A stretch of 64,000 nucleotides of DNA from Rhizomicrobium sp. (lineage in GTDB: Bacteria; Pseudomonadota; Alphaproteobacteria; Micropepsales; Micropepsaceae), in assembly GCA_037200385.1 (NCBI GenBank), contig JBBCGL010000001.1, positions 3,425,418 through 3,489,417 of the forward strand. Direction: 5' to 3'. Each line of letters begins with the position of its first letter. Within the stretch, counting starts at the first letter, position 1. The notes beneath the pieces were generated by a model, which saw nothing but the letters and a program-made list of their open reading frames with translations, was not told where the DNA came from and searched no databases. The translations under genes and the position numbers were made by a program. Below, piece after piece: positions 8,807-17,228 of the stretch.

Positions 8807-9400
8807 TCATCTCCCTCTCGCCCGCAGCGGCGCGTTCAGTATCGCGATTTGCGGCGTGCCGCCGGCATCCAGCTCCAGCACCAGGGCCGCCGACAGGTCC
8901 AGCGTCGCCGGCATCGGCGTCAGCATGTCCCAGCCGGTCGCCAGCGTGTAGGCGCTGCGCAGCACGCCGCGATGCGCCACCGCCAGCGCATCGCCCGGCG
9001 TCCGCGCCACCTCGCGCAGGAAATCCGCCACCCGCGCCAGCAGGTCGGCGGTGCGCTCGCCGTCCTTCGGCGTGAAGTCCGCGCCCAGGCCCGCGCGCGT
9101 GAAGGCGTCGGCACCGTCGCGCGCCAGGATCTCCTCGCGCGTCATCCCTTCCCAGGCGCCCCAATGATGCTCGGCCAGCCGCGGATCGGCGACCGCCTGC
9201 GCAAAGCCCAGCAGCGCCGCCGTCTCGCGCGCCCGAAGCTGCGGACTCGTATAGGCGCGCGCGGCCTCGAAACCTTCGGGCGGCAGGAGCCGCGCCATCT
9301 TCGCGCGTCCCGCCGTGCTGAGCGGTATGTCGATGCGGCCCTGGATGCGGCCTTCCGCGTTCCAGTCGGTCGGTCCATGACGCAGGAAAGCGATGCGCAA
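8807..9400 (-). CDS. Histidine phosphatase family protein (phosphoglycerate-mutase-like)
   Basis: A 197-residue protein of the histidine phosphatase superfamily. The catalytic RHG motif lies at the N-terminus (MRIAFLRHGPTDWN, His8), the acid-base Glu region in HHWGAWEGMTREEIL, and the second catalytic His in AVAHRGVLR. Such enzymes hydrolyse small phosphate esters (CobC/GpmB-like); the substrate cannot be told. The start codon is TTG, with GGAG eight bases before it. It is divergent from the thioesterase gene. Confidence 0.85.
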   Translation of the reverse strand: MRIAFLRHGPTDWNAEGRIQGRIDIPLSTAGRAKMARLLPPEGFEAARAYTSPQLRARETAALLGFAQAVADPRLAEHHWGAWEGMTREEILARDGADAFTRAGLGADFTPKDGERTADLLARVADFLREVARTPGDALAVAHRGVLRSAYTLATGWDMLTPMPATLDLSAALVLELDAGGTPQIAILNAPLRARGR

Positions 9401-9459
9401 TTTGCAGTCTCCAAGGCCTCGTGCAGGATGACGACACGGATATCAGAAAACGGACCGCC

Positions 9460-9930
9460 ATGCGCCGCGCCATCGACACGAGCAAGCCGCAGGATTTCCC
9501 GCCCAACGTCCAGGCGATCTTCAAGCGCGCCGCACCCTGCTCGGCCTGGCTCAATCAGGAGCTGCTGGAGATCGACGTCGAGGACGGCTGGGTGAAGATC
9601 GCCTATGGCCTGGGCGAACCGCATTTCAACCGCTTCGGCGCGCTGCATGGCGGCGCGATCGCCTGCGTGATGGACGACGTGCTGGCGGTCGCCGCGGGCT
9701 TCATCGCGCAGTGGGGCGAGATCGCGCCGACGCTGGAGATGAAGGTGAGCTATCTCAACCAGGGCGGCGCCGGCCGCCACATTGCCGAAGCCAAGGTCAT
9801 CAAGCGCGGCCGCAGCATCAACTTCCTCGAAGCGACGCTGGCGCGCGAAGACGGGAAAGTCATCGCCACCGCAACCGCCACGATCATGATCGCGCCGCTC
9901 AAGCGGCCGCAAGCCCCGAAGACGGATTGA
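9460..9930 (+). CDS. PaaI-like hotdog-fold thioesterase
   Basis: A 156-residue hotdog-fold protein of the PaaI/YbgC-like thioesterase group. The signature RFGALHGGAIACVMDDVLAV carries the HGG motif and the catalytic Asp region, and the protein ends with TATATIMIAPL. It would hydrolyse acyl-CoA thioesters; the substrate is unknown. The ATG at 9460 is used because an in-frame GTG at 9421 lies only 20 bp from the divergent phosphatase start. The longer form (169 residues) is possible. Confidence 0.82.
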   Translation: MRRAIDTSKPQDFPPNVQAIFKRAAPCSAWLNQELLEIDVEDGWVKIAYGLGEPHFNRFGALHGGAIACVMDDVLAVAAGFIAQWGEIAPTLEMKVSYLNQGGAGRHIAEAKVIKRGRSINFLEATLAREDGKVIATATATIMIAPLKRPQAPKTD

Positions 9931-10029
9931 GCGCGCATTTTCCGCGCGAGATTTTGCGTTCGCCGCACCCGATCTTCTAACGTGATGCGCACAGGCCGAT
10001 TCGCGCGTTCGGGCTATCAGGAGTTCATC

Positions 10030-10569
10030 ATGGCGGCGCAGCCCGTCTCGGTCACCATCGCCGAAAATCCGGCGGCGACCGACAATCCGATCCTCGATTT
10101 CTTCCTGACCTATTGGGCCGCCAAGCGCGGCACGCGCGCCATGCCGTCGCGCGCCGACATCGCGCCGGCCGATCTCAAGGAGCATCTCGGCTGGCTCTGC
10201 TTCCTCGACGTACTGCCGGAGCGCGAGGACTTCCGCTTCCGCCTCATCGGCAGCCGGGTCGCCGATTATTTCCTCGCCGACGCCACCGGGCATACGGTGC
10301 GCGAAGCCTATGGCGCGGCCAAGGCCGGCAGCATCGCGACCGACTCCGTGTTGTGGATCCTGCGCAAGACCTGCGCCTCGCGCACGCCGCTGCGCGTGAC
10401 CGGCGGCGGCGGCGAGTGGCGCGGGCACTATTTCCCGGACTACGACGCGCTCTACCTGCCGCTCTCCGAAAACGGCGCGACCGCGAACATGGTGATGTGC
10501 ATCTTCACGTTCCACTACCAGGCCTATCTCAAGACGCGCTCGCTGAGCGCGATGACGAAGCGGGGATAG
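10030..10569 (+). CDS. PAS domain-containing protein (PAS_5 type)
   Basis: A 179-residue single-domain protein of the PAS_5 group (PF07310-like), common in alphaproteobacteria. It shows DFFLTYWAAKRGTRAMPSRADIAP, FLDVLPEREDFRFRLIGSRVADYF and YDALYLPLSENGATANMVM, the typical order of the family. No output domain is attached, so the role is unknown. The ATG at 10030 follows AGGAG by seven bases and is better than the ATGs at 9982/9985. Three other proteins of this type occur in the window. Confidence 0.82.
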   Translation: MAAQPVSVTIAENPAATDNPILDFFLTYWAAKRGTRAMPSRADIAPADLKEHLGWLCFLDVLPEREDFRFRLIGSRVADYFLADATGHTVREAYGAAKAGSIATDSVLWILRKTCASRTPLRVTGGGGEWRGHYFPDYDALYLPLSENGATANMVMCIFTFHYQAYLKTRSLSAMTKRG

Positions 10570-10574
10570 TGCGT

Positions 10575-10679
10575 GCTTCGAGGGCCGCTGCGCGGCCACC
10601 TCGGCATGACGACAGGGGATGGATCAAGCGATAGCGTCATCCTGAGGTGCCGCGCGAAGCGCGGCCTCGAAGGATGACC
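10575..10679. repeat. Intergenic inverted repeat (CTTCGAGG...CCTCGAAGG)
   Basis: An imperfect palindrome with arms around gcttcgagggccgctgcgcg and gcgcgaagcgcggcctcgaa, and central copies of tcggcatgac/gtcatcctga. It lies between the convergent PAS and xthA genes. It belongs to a different repeat family from the TGTCATCCCC and CCTCCCC elements. Confidence 0.7.
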
Positions 10680-10686
10680 GGCACGG

Positions 10687-11481
10687 CTAGATATCAATCT
10701 CCGCCACCACCGGCACGTGATCCGATGCCTTCTGCCAGCCGCGCATCTTGGTCACGATGGTCTGGCTCTTCAGCCCGCCCTTCAGCGCCGGGCTGAGCCA
10801 GATGTGATCCAGCCGCCGGCCGCGGTTGCTCGCCTCCCAGTCCTGGGCGCGATAGCTCCACCACGAATAGCTCTTCTGATCGTGCGGCACGAATTCGCGC
10901 GTCACGTCGGTCCATTCGAACGCCGCCTTGGCCTCGCCCAGGAGGTTCGTCTCCACCGGCGTGTGGCTCACCACGTCGAGCAATTGCTTGTGGCTCCACA
11001 CGTCATGCTCCAGCGGCGCGACGTTCAGGTCGCCGACCAGGATCGCCGCGGCGCGGCTGCGGTCCTTGCGCCTGCCGAAGATGCTTTCCATCCGCCGCAG
11101 GAAGTCGAGCTTGTGGGCGAATTTCGGGTTGACCTCGGGATCGGGCACGTCGGCGCCGGCCGGGACATAGAAGTCGTGCAGCTCCACCCCGTTCTCGAAG
11201 GTCACGCCGATATGGCGGCAATGGCCCTCGCGGCAATAATCGTCGACCGCGGTGTTCCGGAACGGCAGCTTCGAGAGCACCGCGACCCCGTGATAGCCCT
11301 TCTGGCCATGGATCGCCTGGTGGACATAGCCGAGCTTGGCGAAGGCCTCGCGCGGGAACAGCCCGTTCTCCACCTTGGTCTCCTGCAGCGCGACGGCGTC
11401 GGGCTGGTGCTCCTTGAGGAAGCGCTGCAGCAGCGGCGCCCGCAGCCGGACCGAGTTGATGTTCCATGTTGCGATCTTCAC
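10687..11481 (-). CDS. xthA: Exodeoxyribonuclease III
   Basis: A 264-residue AP endonuclease/3'-5' exonuclease that repairs abasic sites. Motifs of the EEP superfamily are clear: KIATWNINSVRLR (catalytic Asn), ALQETKVEN (metal-binding Glu), GDLNVAPLEHDV (Asp/Asn), RRLDHIWLS, and the terminal SDHVPVVAEIDI with the catalytic His. A GTG at 11481 gives the usual N-terminus VKIATWN; the longer in-frame ATG adds residues not seen in the family. GGAAGGA precedes it by 11 bases, a little far. It is divergent from the small membrane protein unit, with an AT-rich spacer. Confidence 0.95.
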   Translation of the reverse strand: MKIATWNINSVRLRAPLLQRFLKEHQPDAVALQETKVENGLFPREAFAKLGYVHQAIHGQKGYHGVAVLSKLPFRNTAVDDYCREGHCRHIGVTFENGVELHDFYVPAGADVPDPEVNPKFAHKLDFLRRMESIFGRRKDRSRAAAILVGDLNVAPLEHDVWSHKQLLDVVSHTPVETNLLGEAKAAFEWTDVTREFVPHDQKSYSWWSYRAQDWEASNRGRRLDHIWLSPALKGGLKSQTIVTKMRGWQKASDHVPVVAEIDI

Positions 11482-11608
11482 GGCAGACGAATTCCTTCCA
11501 TGCTCCCAGCGCATAGCTTTACGCTGCAATGCACAAATAGTGATTTATAACAACTAGTTATACATCGTAAACGGATTATTGAACACTGAATATTTCCGAA
11601 TCCATTCA

Positions 11609-11637
11609 TTGAAACCTTCCGGACCCCCTCCTATATG
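11609..11637 (+). promoter_or_regulatory. Strong sigma-70-like promoter of the 42-residue membrane protein
   Basis: TTGAAA (11609-11614), a 17-bp spacer and TATATG (11632-11637). It is preceded by an AT-rich stretch (about 11530-11600) that stands out in this GC-rich DNA and could act as an UP element. Transcription would start near 11644, leaving a leader of about 80 nt. Confidence 0.6.
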
Positions 11638-11722
11638 CACCCTGTCGGCAGGTCGCCGGCAACGAAATTCGCAGCGGCGCTGATCGGTCAACCCGGCGGC
11701 GTCCATACAAGGAGAGGCCGTC

Positions 11723-11851
11723 ATGACCAACATCAATTCCCAGATCCCCGCCCAGCACTCCGCCTTCGCCGGCGCCGTTTCGAGCCTGTTCTCGCTCGCG
11801 GTCCTGGTCCTGGCCGGTGTCCTGACCTTCGGCGTGTTCGCGAACGTCTAA
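11723..11851 (+). CDS. Small single-pass membrane protein, 42 residues
   Basis: An unrecognised small gene. It encodes a polar N-terminus (MTNINSQIPAQHSAF) followed by one hydrophobic helix (about residues 16-40, rich in Leu, Val, Ala and Phe), ending FGVFANV. It is supported by a textbook Shine-Dalgarno (AAGGAGAGG), a strong promoter upstream and a rho-independent terminator about 140 nt downstream, so it looks like a monocistronic, well-expressed unit. It could be a membrane-bound regulator of a larger complex or a stress microprotein; nothing in the sequence decides. Confidence 0.7.
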   Translation: MTNINSQIPAQHSAFAGAVSSLFSLAVLVLAGVLTFGVFANV

Positions 11852-11989
11852 CGCCCGGCCGACAGCTTCGCCGGCGCGCCATCACTCCCCCCGAGCGGCG
11901 TTCCGGCAAGGGGCCGACAGCGGACCTCCGGCGATCCCCCCAATACCGCCGTAGTCTCCGTATCGGCCACAATCCGCCCCCGTCCAGGC

Positions 11990-12015
11990 ACCCCCTGGGC
12001 GGGGGTATTTTTATT
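11990..12015 (+). terminator. Rho-independent terminator
   Basis: ACCCCC and GGGGGT form a 6-bp stem with loop TGGGC, followed by ATTTTTATT. It ends the small-membrane-protein transcript and separates it from hemC. Confidence 0.7.
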
Positions 12016-12121
12016 CGCCGGCGGCCGCCTGTCCGGCGCGGCCTATCCAGGACCCGCCGCGCGCGCAATGCGTTTGCGTCTTTGCTAAGCTCCGCCGTCG
12101 TCCCCGGTCCCGTCCCAGATC

Positions 12122-13048
12122 ATGCCGCAACACACGCCTCTGCGCCTCGGCACCCGCGGCTCCAAACTTGCCCTGGTGCAGGCCAATCTGGTCAAGGACC
12201 TGCTCGCGGCCAGGGGCGCGCCTTGCGAGATCGTGATCCTCAAGACCTCGGGCGACCGCATCCAGGACCGCAGCCTGGCCGATGCCGGCGGCAAAGGCCT
12301 GTTCGTCAAGGAGCTCGAAGAGGCGCTCCTGAAGGAAGAGATCGACCTCGCGGTGCATTCGATGAAGGACGTGCCGACCGCCCTGCCGCCGGGCCTGTCG
12401 CTGAGCGCCTTCCTCGAACGCGAGGATCCGAGCGAAGCCTTCCTCTCCCGCAAGGCCGGCACGCTGGCCGATCTGCCCGGGGGCGCGCGGGTCGGCACCA
12501 GCTCCGTGCGCCGCCACGCCCAGGTCGCGCGCCGCCGGCCGGATCTCGACATCGTCCTGCTGCGCGGCAATGTCGACACGCGGCTGGGCAAGCTCGACGC
12601 GGGCGAGATGGATGCGATCTTCCTCGCCTTGGCGGGCCTCAAGCGTCTCGGCCTGCAGGATCGCGCGACGGAGGTGCTCGATCCCGCGCAATGGCTGCCC
12701 TCGCTCGCCCAAGGGGTGATCGGCATCGAGATCCGGGAGACCGATACGCAGGCGCGCGAGCTCACCGGCCAGCTCAACCATACGCCGACCGAACTCGCGC
12801 TGACCTGCGAGCGCGCCTTCCAGGCCGCGCTCGACGGTTCGTGCCGCACGCCGATCGCCGGCCTCGCGACGGTGGAGCGCGACGTGCTGTCCTTCCGCGG
12901 CGAAGTGCTGGCACCCGACGGACGCGACGCCAAGACGACCTCTTTCGACCTCGTCTTCGGCCCCAATCCGCGCGCCGAAGCGGAGGACGCGGGCCGCCAG
13001 GCCGGCGAAGCGCTCAAGCCGAGCGTCCAGCATTGGCTCGCGCTGTAA
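12122..13048 (+). CDS. hemC: Hydroxymethylbilane synthase (porphobilinogen deaminase)
   Basis: A 308-residue enzyme of tetrapyrrole synthesis that joins four porphobilinogens. It shows LRLGTRGSKLALVQANLV at the N-terminus, AVHSMKDVPT, the RRHAQVARRRPDL region that binds substrate acidic groups, LLRGNVDTRLGKLD, and the dipyrromethane cofactor Cys241 in GSCRTPI. It is followed 8 nt later by hemD, an operon for consecutive haem steps. Irr, the haem-linked iron regulator, is encoded further along the window, but no ICE box was seen here. Confidence 0.97.
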   Translation: MPQHTPLRLGTRGSKLALVQANLVKDLLAARGAPCEIVILKTSGDRIQDRSLADAGGKGLFVKELEEALLKEEIDLAVHSMKDVPTALPPGLSLSAFLEREDPSEAFLSRKAGTLADLPGGARVGTSSVRRHAQVARRRPDLDIVLLRGNVDTRLGKLDAGEMDAIFLALAGLKRLGLQDRATEVLDPAQWLPSLAQGVIGIEIRETDTQARELTGQLNHTPTELALTCERAFQAALDGSCRTPIAGLATVERDVLSFRGEVLAPDGRDAKTTSFDLVFGPNPRAEAEDAGRQAGEALKPSVQHWLAL

Positions 13049-13056
13049 GGCCCTGA

Positions 13057-13758
13057 ATGCGCGTGCTGGTCACCCGCCCGGCCGACGACGCACGGGAAAC
13101 GGCGGCCCTGCTGCGCGCCCGCGGCCACACGCCGGTGATCGCGCCGCTGCTCGGCGTCCGCTATCACGACGGCCATCCGCTGCATCTCGAGGGTGTCCAG
13201 GCGCTGCTCTTCACCAGCGTCAATGGCGCGCGTGCCTTTGCGCGGCGCAGTTCGCGGCGCGACTTTCCCGTCTTCACCGTCGGCACGCAGACCGCCCAGG
13301 CGGCGCGCGATGCCGGCTTCGGCGACGTACACAACGCCGACGGCAATTCCGACGATCTCGCTACCGCCGTGCAGGGCTGGGCCAAGCCGCAGGAGGGCGC
13401 ACTGCTGCACGCCGCCGGGGCGGAGGCCGAAGGCCGTCTCGCCGCGTCCCTCGCCGCTGCCGGCTATAGCGTGCGCACCGAGGTGCTCTATGATGTGTCG
13501 GCGGTCGGCGAACTGCCGCCAGCCGCGCGCGCTGCGCTGCGCAGCGGAACGCTCGACGCCATCCTTCTGCTCTCCGCCCGCAGCGCCCAGGTGTTCGCCG
13601 CCTGCGTGGTAGAGGCCGGCCTCGGCGCCGCCTGCACTCGCGTGATCGCATGCTGCATCAGCGAAGCCGCCGCGAAGCCGCTTGCCGCGTTGGCCTTCGC
13701 GGAGATCCGCATCGCCGCCCGCCCCAATCAACCTTCTCTGCTGGATTGCCTTGGTTAG
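13057..13758 (+). CDS. hemD: Uroporphyrinogen-III synthase
   Basis: A 233-residue HemD that closes and inverts hydroxymethylbilane to uroporphyrinogen III. The family is divergent, but VLVTRPADDARETAALLRARGH, the LLFTSVNGARAFAR segment, FTVGTQTAQAARDAGF and ILLLSARSAQVFA are characteristic of its two-lobed Rossmann-like fold. Its position directly after hemC supports the call. Confidence 0.9.
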   Translation: MRVLVTRPADDARETAALLRARGHTPVIAPLLGVRYHDGHPLHLEGVQALLFTSVNGARAFARRSSRRDFPVFTVGTQTAQAARDAGFGDVHNADGNSDDLATAVQGWAKPQEGALLHAAGAEAEGRLAASLAAAGYSVRTEVLYDVSAVGELPPAARAALRSGTLDAILLLSARSAQVFAACVVEAGLGAACTRVIACCISEAAAKPLAALAFAEIRIAARPNQPSLLDCLG

Positions 13759-13779
13759 CGCCGATCGCCGCGCCATAAT
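13751..13779 (+). promoter_or_regulatory. Predicted promoter of the alpha/beta hydrolase gene
   Basis: TTGGTT (13751-13756), a 17-bp spacer and CATAAT (13774-13779), at the end of hemD. The next ATG at 13801 has AAGGAG upstream, so the hydrolase may be transcribed separately. Confidence 0.45.
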
Positions 13780-13800
13780 CGCCGCCTCAAGGAGACACCC

Positions 13801-14793
13801 ATGCGCCGGTTGCTGATCGCCCTGCTTATCATCGTCGTGCTGCTCGGCGCCGGCTTCTACTATTTGAGCGCGCCGGACATTCCGCGCGCCACGCTGGAAG
13901 CCAAATACGCCACCGCGCCGTCGCAATTCATTGCTGTCGAATATGCTTCGACCCTCGCCGGTGGTGCGGCATCCAGCGCGCCCGCGCATGTCCATTACCG
14001 CGATCGTGGCCCAAAGGATGCGCCGGTGCTGCTCCTGCTGCACGGCTCCAACGCCACGCTCTTCACCTGGGAGCCCTGGGCCAAGGACCTCTCCGACACC
14101 TATCGCGTCGTATCGGTCGACCTGCCGGCGCACGGCCTGACCGGCGCGACGCCGAACCATGACTACAGCCAGGCGGGCATGGCGAATTTCGTCGGCGCCT
14201 TCGCCGACAAGCTCGGCCTGAAGAGCTTCGCGCTCGCCGGCAATTCGATGGGCGGCGGCGTCGCGGCGCGCTTCGCCGAAGAGCATCCCGAGCGCGTCAG
14301 CGCCCTGATCCTCGTCGATGCCGCCGGCATGCCGTCGAAGGCCGGCGATCACACGCCGGTCGCCTTCCGGCTGCTGCGCCAGTCCTGGCTCCAGCCCGTG
14401 CTGCGGCATCTCGATCCCAAGCCGCTGGTGCGTGAAGGCCTCGACGACGCCATCGTCCGCAAGGCCGTGCTGACCGAGCCGATGATCGATCTGTATTCCG
14501 ACATGGCGCGGATGGACGGCAGCCGCGAAGCGACGGCGGAGCGCTTCGGCGAGTTCGATCCGGCGGACGCGCATTATGTGAAGGACCATGTCGGCGCGCT
14601 CAAGATGCCGGTCCTCATCCTGTGGGGCGAGCAGGACCACCTGATCCCGGTCGCCGCTGCCGCGACCTGGCACGATTCCATTCCGGGTTCCAAGGTGATC
14701 GTCTATGCCGAGACCGGCCACATCCCGATGGAGGAGCTGGCCGACCAGACCGCCAAGGACGTGCGCAAATTCCTCGAAGGGACGCGCCCCTAG
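13801..14793 (+). CDS. Membrane-anchored alpha/beta hydrolase
   Basis: A 330-residue alpha/beta-hydrolase with an N-terminal membrane anchor or uncleaved signal (MRRLLIALLIIVVLLGAGFY). The oxyanion region LLLLHGSNATLFTW, nucleophile elbow GNSMGGG (Ser near residue 147), acid in WGEQDHLIP and catalytic His in AETGHIPME form a complete triad. The substrate is unknown; the helical anchor suggests it works at the periplasmic face. AAGGAG precedes the ATG. Confidence 0.88.
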   Translation: MRRLLIALLIIVVLLGAGFYYLSAPDIPRATLEAKYATAPSQFIAVEYASTLAGGAASSAPAHVHYRDRGPKDAPVLLLLHGSNATLFTWEPWAKDLSDTYRVVSVDLPAHGLTGATPNHDYSQAGMANFVGAFADKLGLKSFALAGNSMGGGVAARFAEEHPERVSALILVDAAGMPSKAGDHTPVAFRLLRQSWLQPVLRHLDPKPLVREGLDDAIVRKAVLTEPMIDLYSDMARMDGSREATAERFGEFDPADAHYVKDHVGALKMPVLILWGEQDHLIPVAAAATWHDSIPGSKVIVYAETGHIPMEELADQTAKDVRKFLEGTRP

Positions 14794-14861
14794 CGGCGTC
14801 GCGCGCACTTTACGCGGGCGCTGCCGGTTGCAAGACTGGCGGCGGCACACAGGAACGGCAC

Positions 14862-16073
14862 ATGGACAATCCGAACGGTGATCTGGGCTTCTGGCGCGAC
14901 GGCGCGGCCGAGCTGATGCCGAAGGTCGTGGCGCTGCGCCGCGAGCTGCACAAATTCCCCGAGCTCGGCCTGCACCTGCCCGAAACCACGCGCCGCACCC
15001 GCGAGGCGCTGGCCGGCCTCGATGTGGAGATCGCCGAGGGCACCTCGACCTCCAGCCTCGTGGTGACATTGAAGGGCGCCAGCCAGGGCCCGACCATCCT
15101 GCTGCGCGGCGACATGGATGCGCTGCCCATGCCGGAAGACACCGATGTCGACTTCAAGTCGCAGAACGAAGGCCGCATGCATGCCTGCGGGCACGACTCC
15201 CACACCGCGATGCTGGTGGGCGCGGTGCATCTGCTGCACCGTCATCGCGAGCGGCTGAACGGCAATGTGAAATTCTTCTTCCAGACCGGCGAGGAAGGCT
15301 ATGCCGGCGCCCGCCATGCCATCGAAGAGGGCATGCTCGACGCGGCGCCGGCGCCCAATGCCGCCTTCGCCATCCACATCTCGCCCAACATCCCGACCGG
15401 GGTGATCGCGAGCCGTTCCGGCCCGCTGATGGCGGCGACCGACACGATCCACATCGAGATCAAGGGCAAGGGCGGCCATGCCTCGATGCCGCACTTCACG
15501 CGCGATCCCATCCCGGCGGCCTGCGAGATCGTCACCGCGCTGCAAAGCCTGGTCACCCGCCGGATCGAGGCGTTCGATCCCGTCGTGCTCTCGATCACCA
15601 AGATCGAGGCCGGCACCACCAGCAATGTCGTGCCGGAAAGTGCCAGGCTGCTCGGTACGCTGCGGAGCTTCTCGGAGACCAGCCGCACCGCCGCCCGCGA
15701 GGGGATCGCGCGCATCGCCCACGGCATCGCGAGCGCGCACGGCATCGAAGCGATCGTCGACCTCGTATCCGGCTATCCCGTCACGATCAATGATGGAAAA
15801 TTCGTCGATTTCGCGGAAGCCGTCGCCACCGACCTGTTCGGCGAAAAGGGCTTCCTGCGGATGCCCGCGCCGATCATGGGGGCGGAGGATTTCTCCTATG
15901 TGCTGCAGAAGATGCCGGGCGCCATGGTGTTCCTCGGCGTCGCGCCGGAGGGCGTCCCGCACCATCACGCCCATGCCTGCCATTCCAACCGCATGATGAT
16001 GGACGAGGCCGCGATGGCCAACGGCATCGCGCTGCACGCGGCCATCGCCGACCGCTATCTTGCCGGCGTATGA
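14862..16073 (+). CDS. M20 family metallopeptidase/amidohydrolase
   Basis: A 403-residue M20D-type amidohydrolase (hippurate hydrolase/IAA-amino-acid hydrolase group). It shows RELHKFPELGLHLPET at the N-terminus, the metal-binding LRGDMDALPM and MHACGHDSHTAML, the FFFQTGEEGYAGA catalytic Glu, a dimerisation-domain segment GKGGHASMPH, and the late His in HHHAHACHSN. It probably removes N-acyl groups from amino acids. The ATG at 14862 has AGGAA upstream. Its stop overlaps the next gene (ATGA). Confidence 0.93.
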   Translation: MDNPNGDLGFWRDGAAELMPKVVALRRELHKFPELGLHLPETTRRTREALAGLDVEIAEGTSTSSLVVTLKGASQGPTILLRGDMDALPMPEDTDVDFKSQNEGRMHACGHDSHTAMLVGAVHLLHRHRERLNGNVKFFFQTGEEGYAGARHAIEEGMLDAAPAPNAAFAIHISPNIPTGVIASRSGPLMAATDTIHIEIKGKGGHASMPHFTRDPIPAACEIVTALQSLVTRRIEAFDPVVLSITKIEAGTTSNVVPESARLLGTLRSFSETSRTAAREGIARIAHGIASAHGIEAIVDLVSGYPVTINDGKFVDFAEAVATDLFGEKGFLRMPAPIMGAEDFSYVLQKMPGAMVFLGVAPEGVPHHHAHACHSNRMMMDEAAMANGIALHAAIADRYLAGV

Positions 16074-16648
16074 GGAGATCGGGCTTGAGCCACGACACCC
16101 CTTTGGAAGCGCATGAGCACACCGAGCATGCGGAGCATGCCGCGCATGCCGCCGATCCGTTCGTCAGCCGCGTCGCGATCTCGGTCGCGGTGCTGGCGGT
16201 GCTCGCGGCGGTCGCGGGCAGCCTCGAGACGGTCGAGGGCGGCCGGGCGCTGAACGCCACCAGCGAGGCGGTGCTGATGCAGGACCGCGCCACCGACACA
16301 TGGGACGAATTCCAGGCCGACAGCATCAAGAAGCACATTTACGGCATCGCCGCCGACGCCGGCGGCGTCAATGCCGAGCGCTATCGCAAGAGTTCCAAGG
16401 AATATGGCGACACCCAGTCCAAGCTGCGCGGCGACGCCAAGGACAATGAGAAAGACCGCGACCGGCTGCTGGCCGAGAGCGCCACGCATGAAGGCCGCCA
16501 TCATTGGCTGACCGGCGCGGCGACGCTGTTCGAGATCGGCATCGCGCTGTCGACCATGGCGATCATCACCCATCGCAACTGGCTGTGGTACACCGCGCTC
16601 GGCTTCGGCGCCGTCGGCCTGGGGCTGCTCGGCGTGGCCTATCTCTAG
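16070..16648 (+). CDS. DUF4337 family membrane protein
   Basis: A 192-residue protein. The N-terminus is His/Glu-rich (EAHEHTEHAEHAAHAADP), then comes one membrane helix (SRVAISVAVLAVLAAVAGSL). A charged, probably coiled segment (residues 60-140, SIKKHIYGIAADAGG and KDNEKDRDRLL) follows, then two C-terminal membrane helices. This matches DUF4337, of unknown function. The ATG at 16070 overlaps the amidohydrolase stop. A TTG at 16085 with GAGGAG seven bases upstream is an equally good start. Confidence 0.82.
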   Translation: MRRSGLSHDTPLEAHEHTEHAEHAAHAADPFVSRVAISVAVLAVLAAVAGSLETVEGGRALNATSEAVLMQDRATDTWDEFQADSIKKHIYGIAADAGGVNAERYRKSSKEYGDTQSKLRGDAKDNEKDRDRLLAESATHEGRHHWLTGAATLFEIGIALSTMAIITHRNWLWYTALGFGAVGLGLLGVAYL

Positions 16649-16745
16649 GCGCATTACGCCGAGTTAAGGCGGCGGGGCCGTGCCGCGCGTTGCACGATGC
16701 GGGCGCCGCGCGATGGTCGCGCCCGGATTTGAGGGGAAGATCGCC

Positions 16746-17225
16746 ATGGTATCGACGTCGCTCGCCAAGCTGATGGAAATCCGCCGCCTGCATCCGCTGC
16801 GCAACACCTATGCCGAGCTCAGGGCGGAGATGGGCAAGCTCGAAAAGGTCGCGATCTGGATCACCGACCATGTCGGCACCATGACCTTCTTCCTGCTCAT
16901 CCTGATCTGGACGGTTTTCTGGCTCGGCTGGAACCTGCTGGCGCCGCCGGCGCTGCAATTCGATCCGCCGATGGGCTTCGTGTTCTGGCTGTTCATCTCG
17001 AACCTGATCCAGATCATGCTGATGCCGCTGCTGATGATCGGCCAGAACATCCAGGGCCGCGCCTCCGAGGCGCGCGCCGAGCACGACCTCGAGGTCAACA
17101 TCAAGGCGGAGGCGGAGATCGAGGTGATCCTGCGCCATCTCGAGCGGCAGAACGAGATGCTGCTCGCCATGCTGCAGAGCCAGGGCGTGAAGATCGACGA
17201 GATCGTGGCGGCCAGCCAGGGCTAG
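16746..17225 (+). CDS. DUF1003 family membrane protein
   Basis: A 159-residue protein matching DUF1003. It has two membrane helices (about residues 44-64, HVGTMTFFLLILIWTVFWLGW, and 80-100, FWLFISNLIQIMLMPLLMIG) flanked by helices ending in a long acidic, likely coiled C-terminus (HDLEVNIKAEAEIEVILRHL). The function is unknown. ATG 16746 follows GAGGGGAAG, a strong ribosome site. It is convergent with pssA, with only 3 bp between stops. Confidence 0.86.
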   Translation: MVSTSLAKLMEIRRLHPLRNTYAELRAEMGKLEKVAIWITDHVGTMTFFLLILIWTVFWLGWNLLAPPALQFDPPMGFVFWLFISNLIQIMLMPLLMIGQNIQGRASEARAEHDLEVNIKAEAEIEVILRHLERQNEMLLAMLQSQGVKIDEIVAASQG

Positions 17226-17228
17226 GCC

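Noticed and set aside
12085-15069. A 994-codon minus-strand open frame across hemC, hemD and a hydrolase
   Set aside because: Antisense to three clear genes and low-complexity; a product of codon bias in high-GC DNA.
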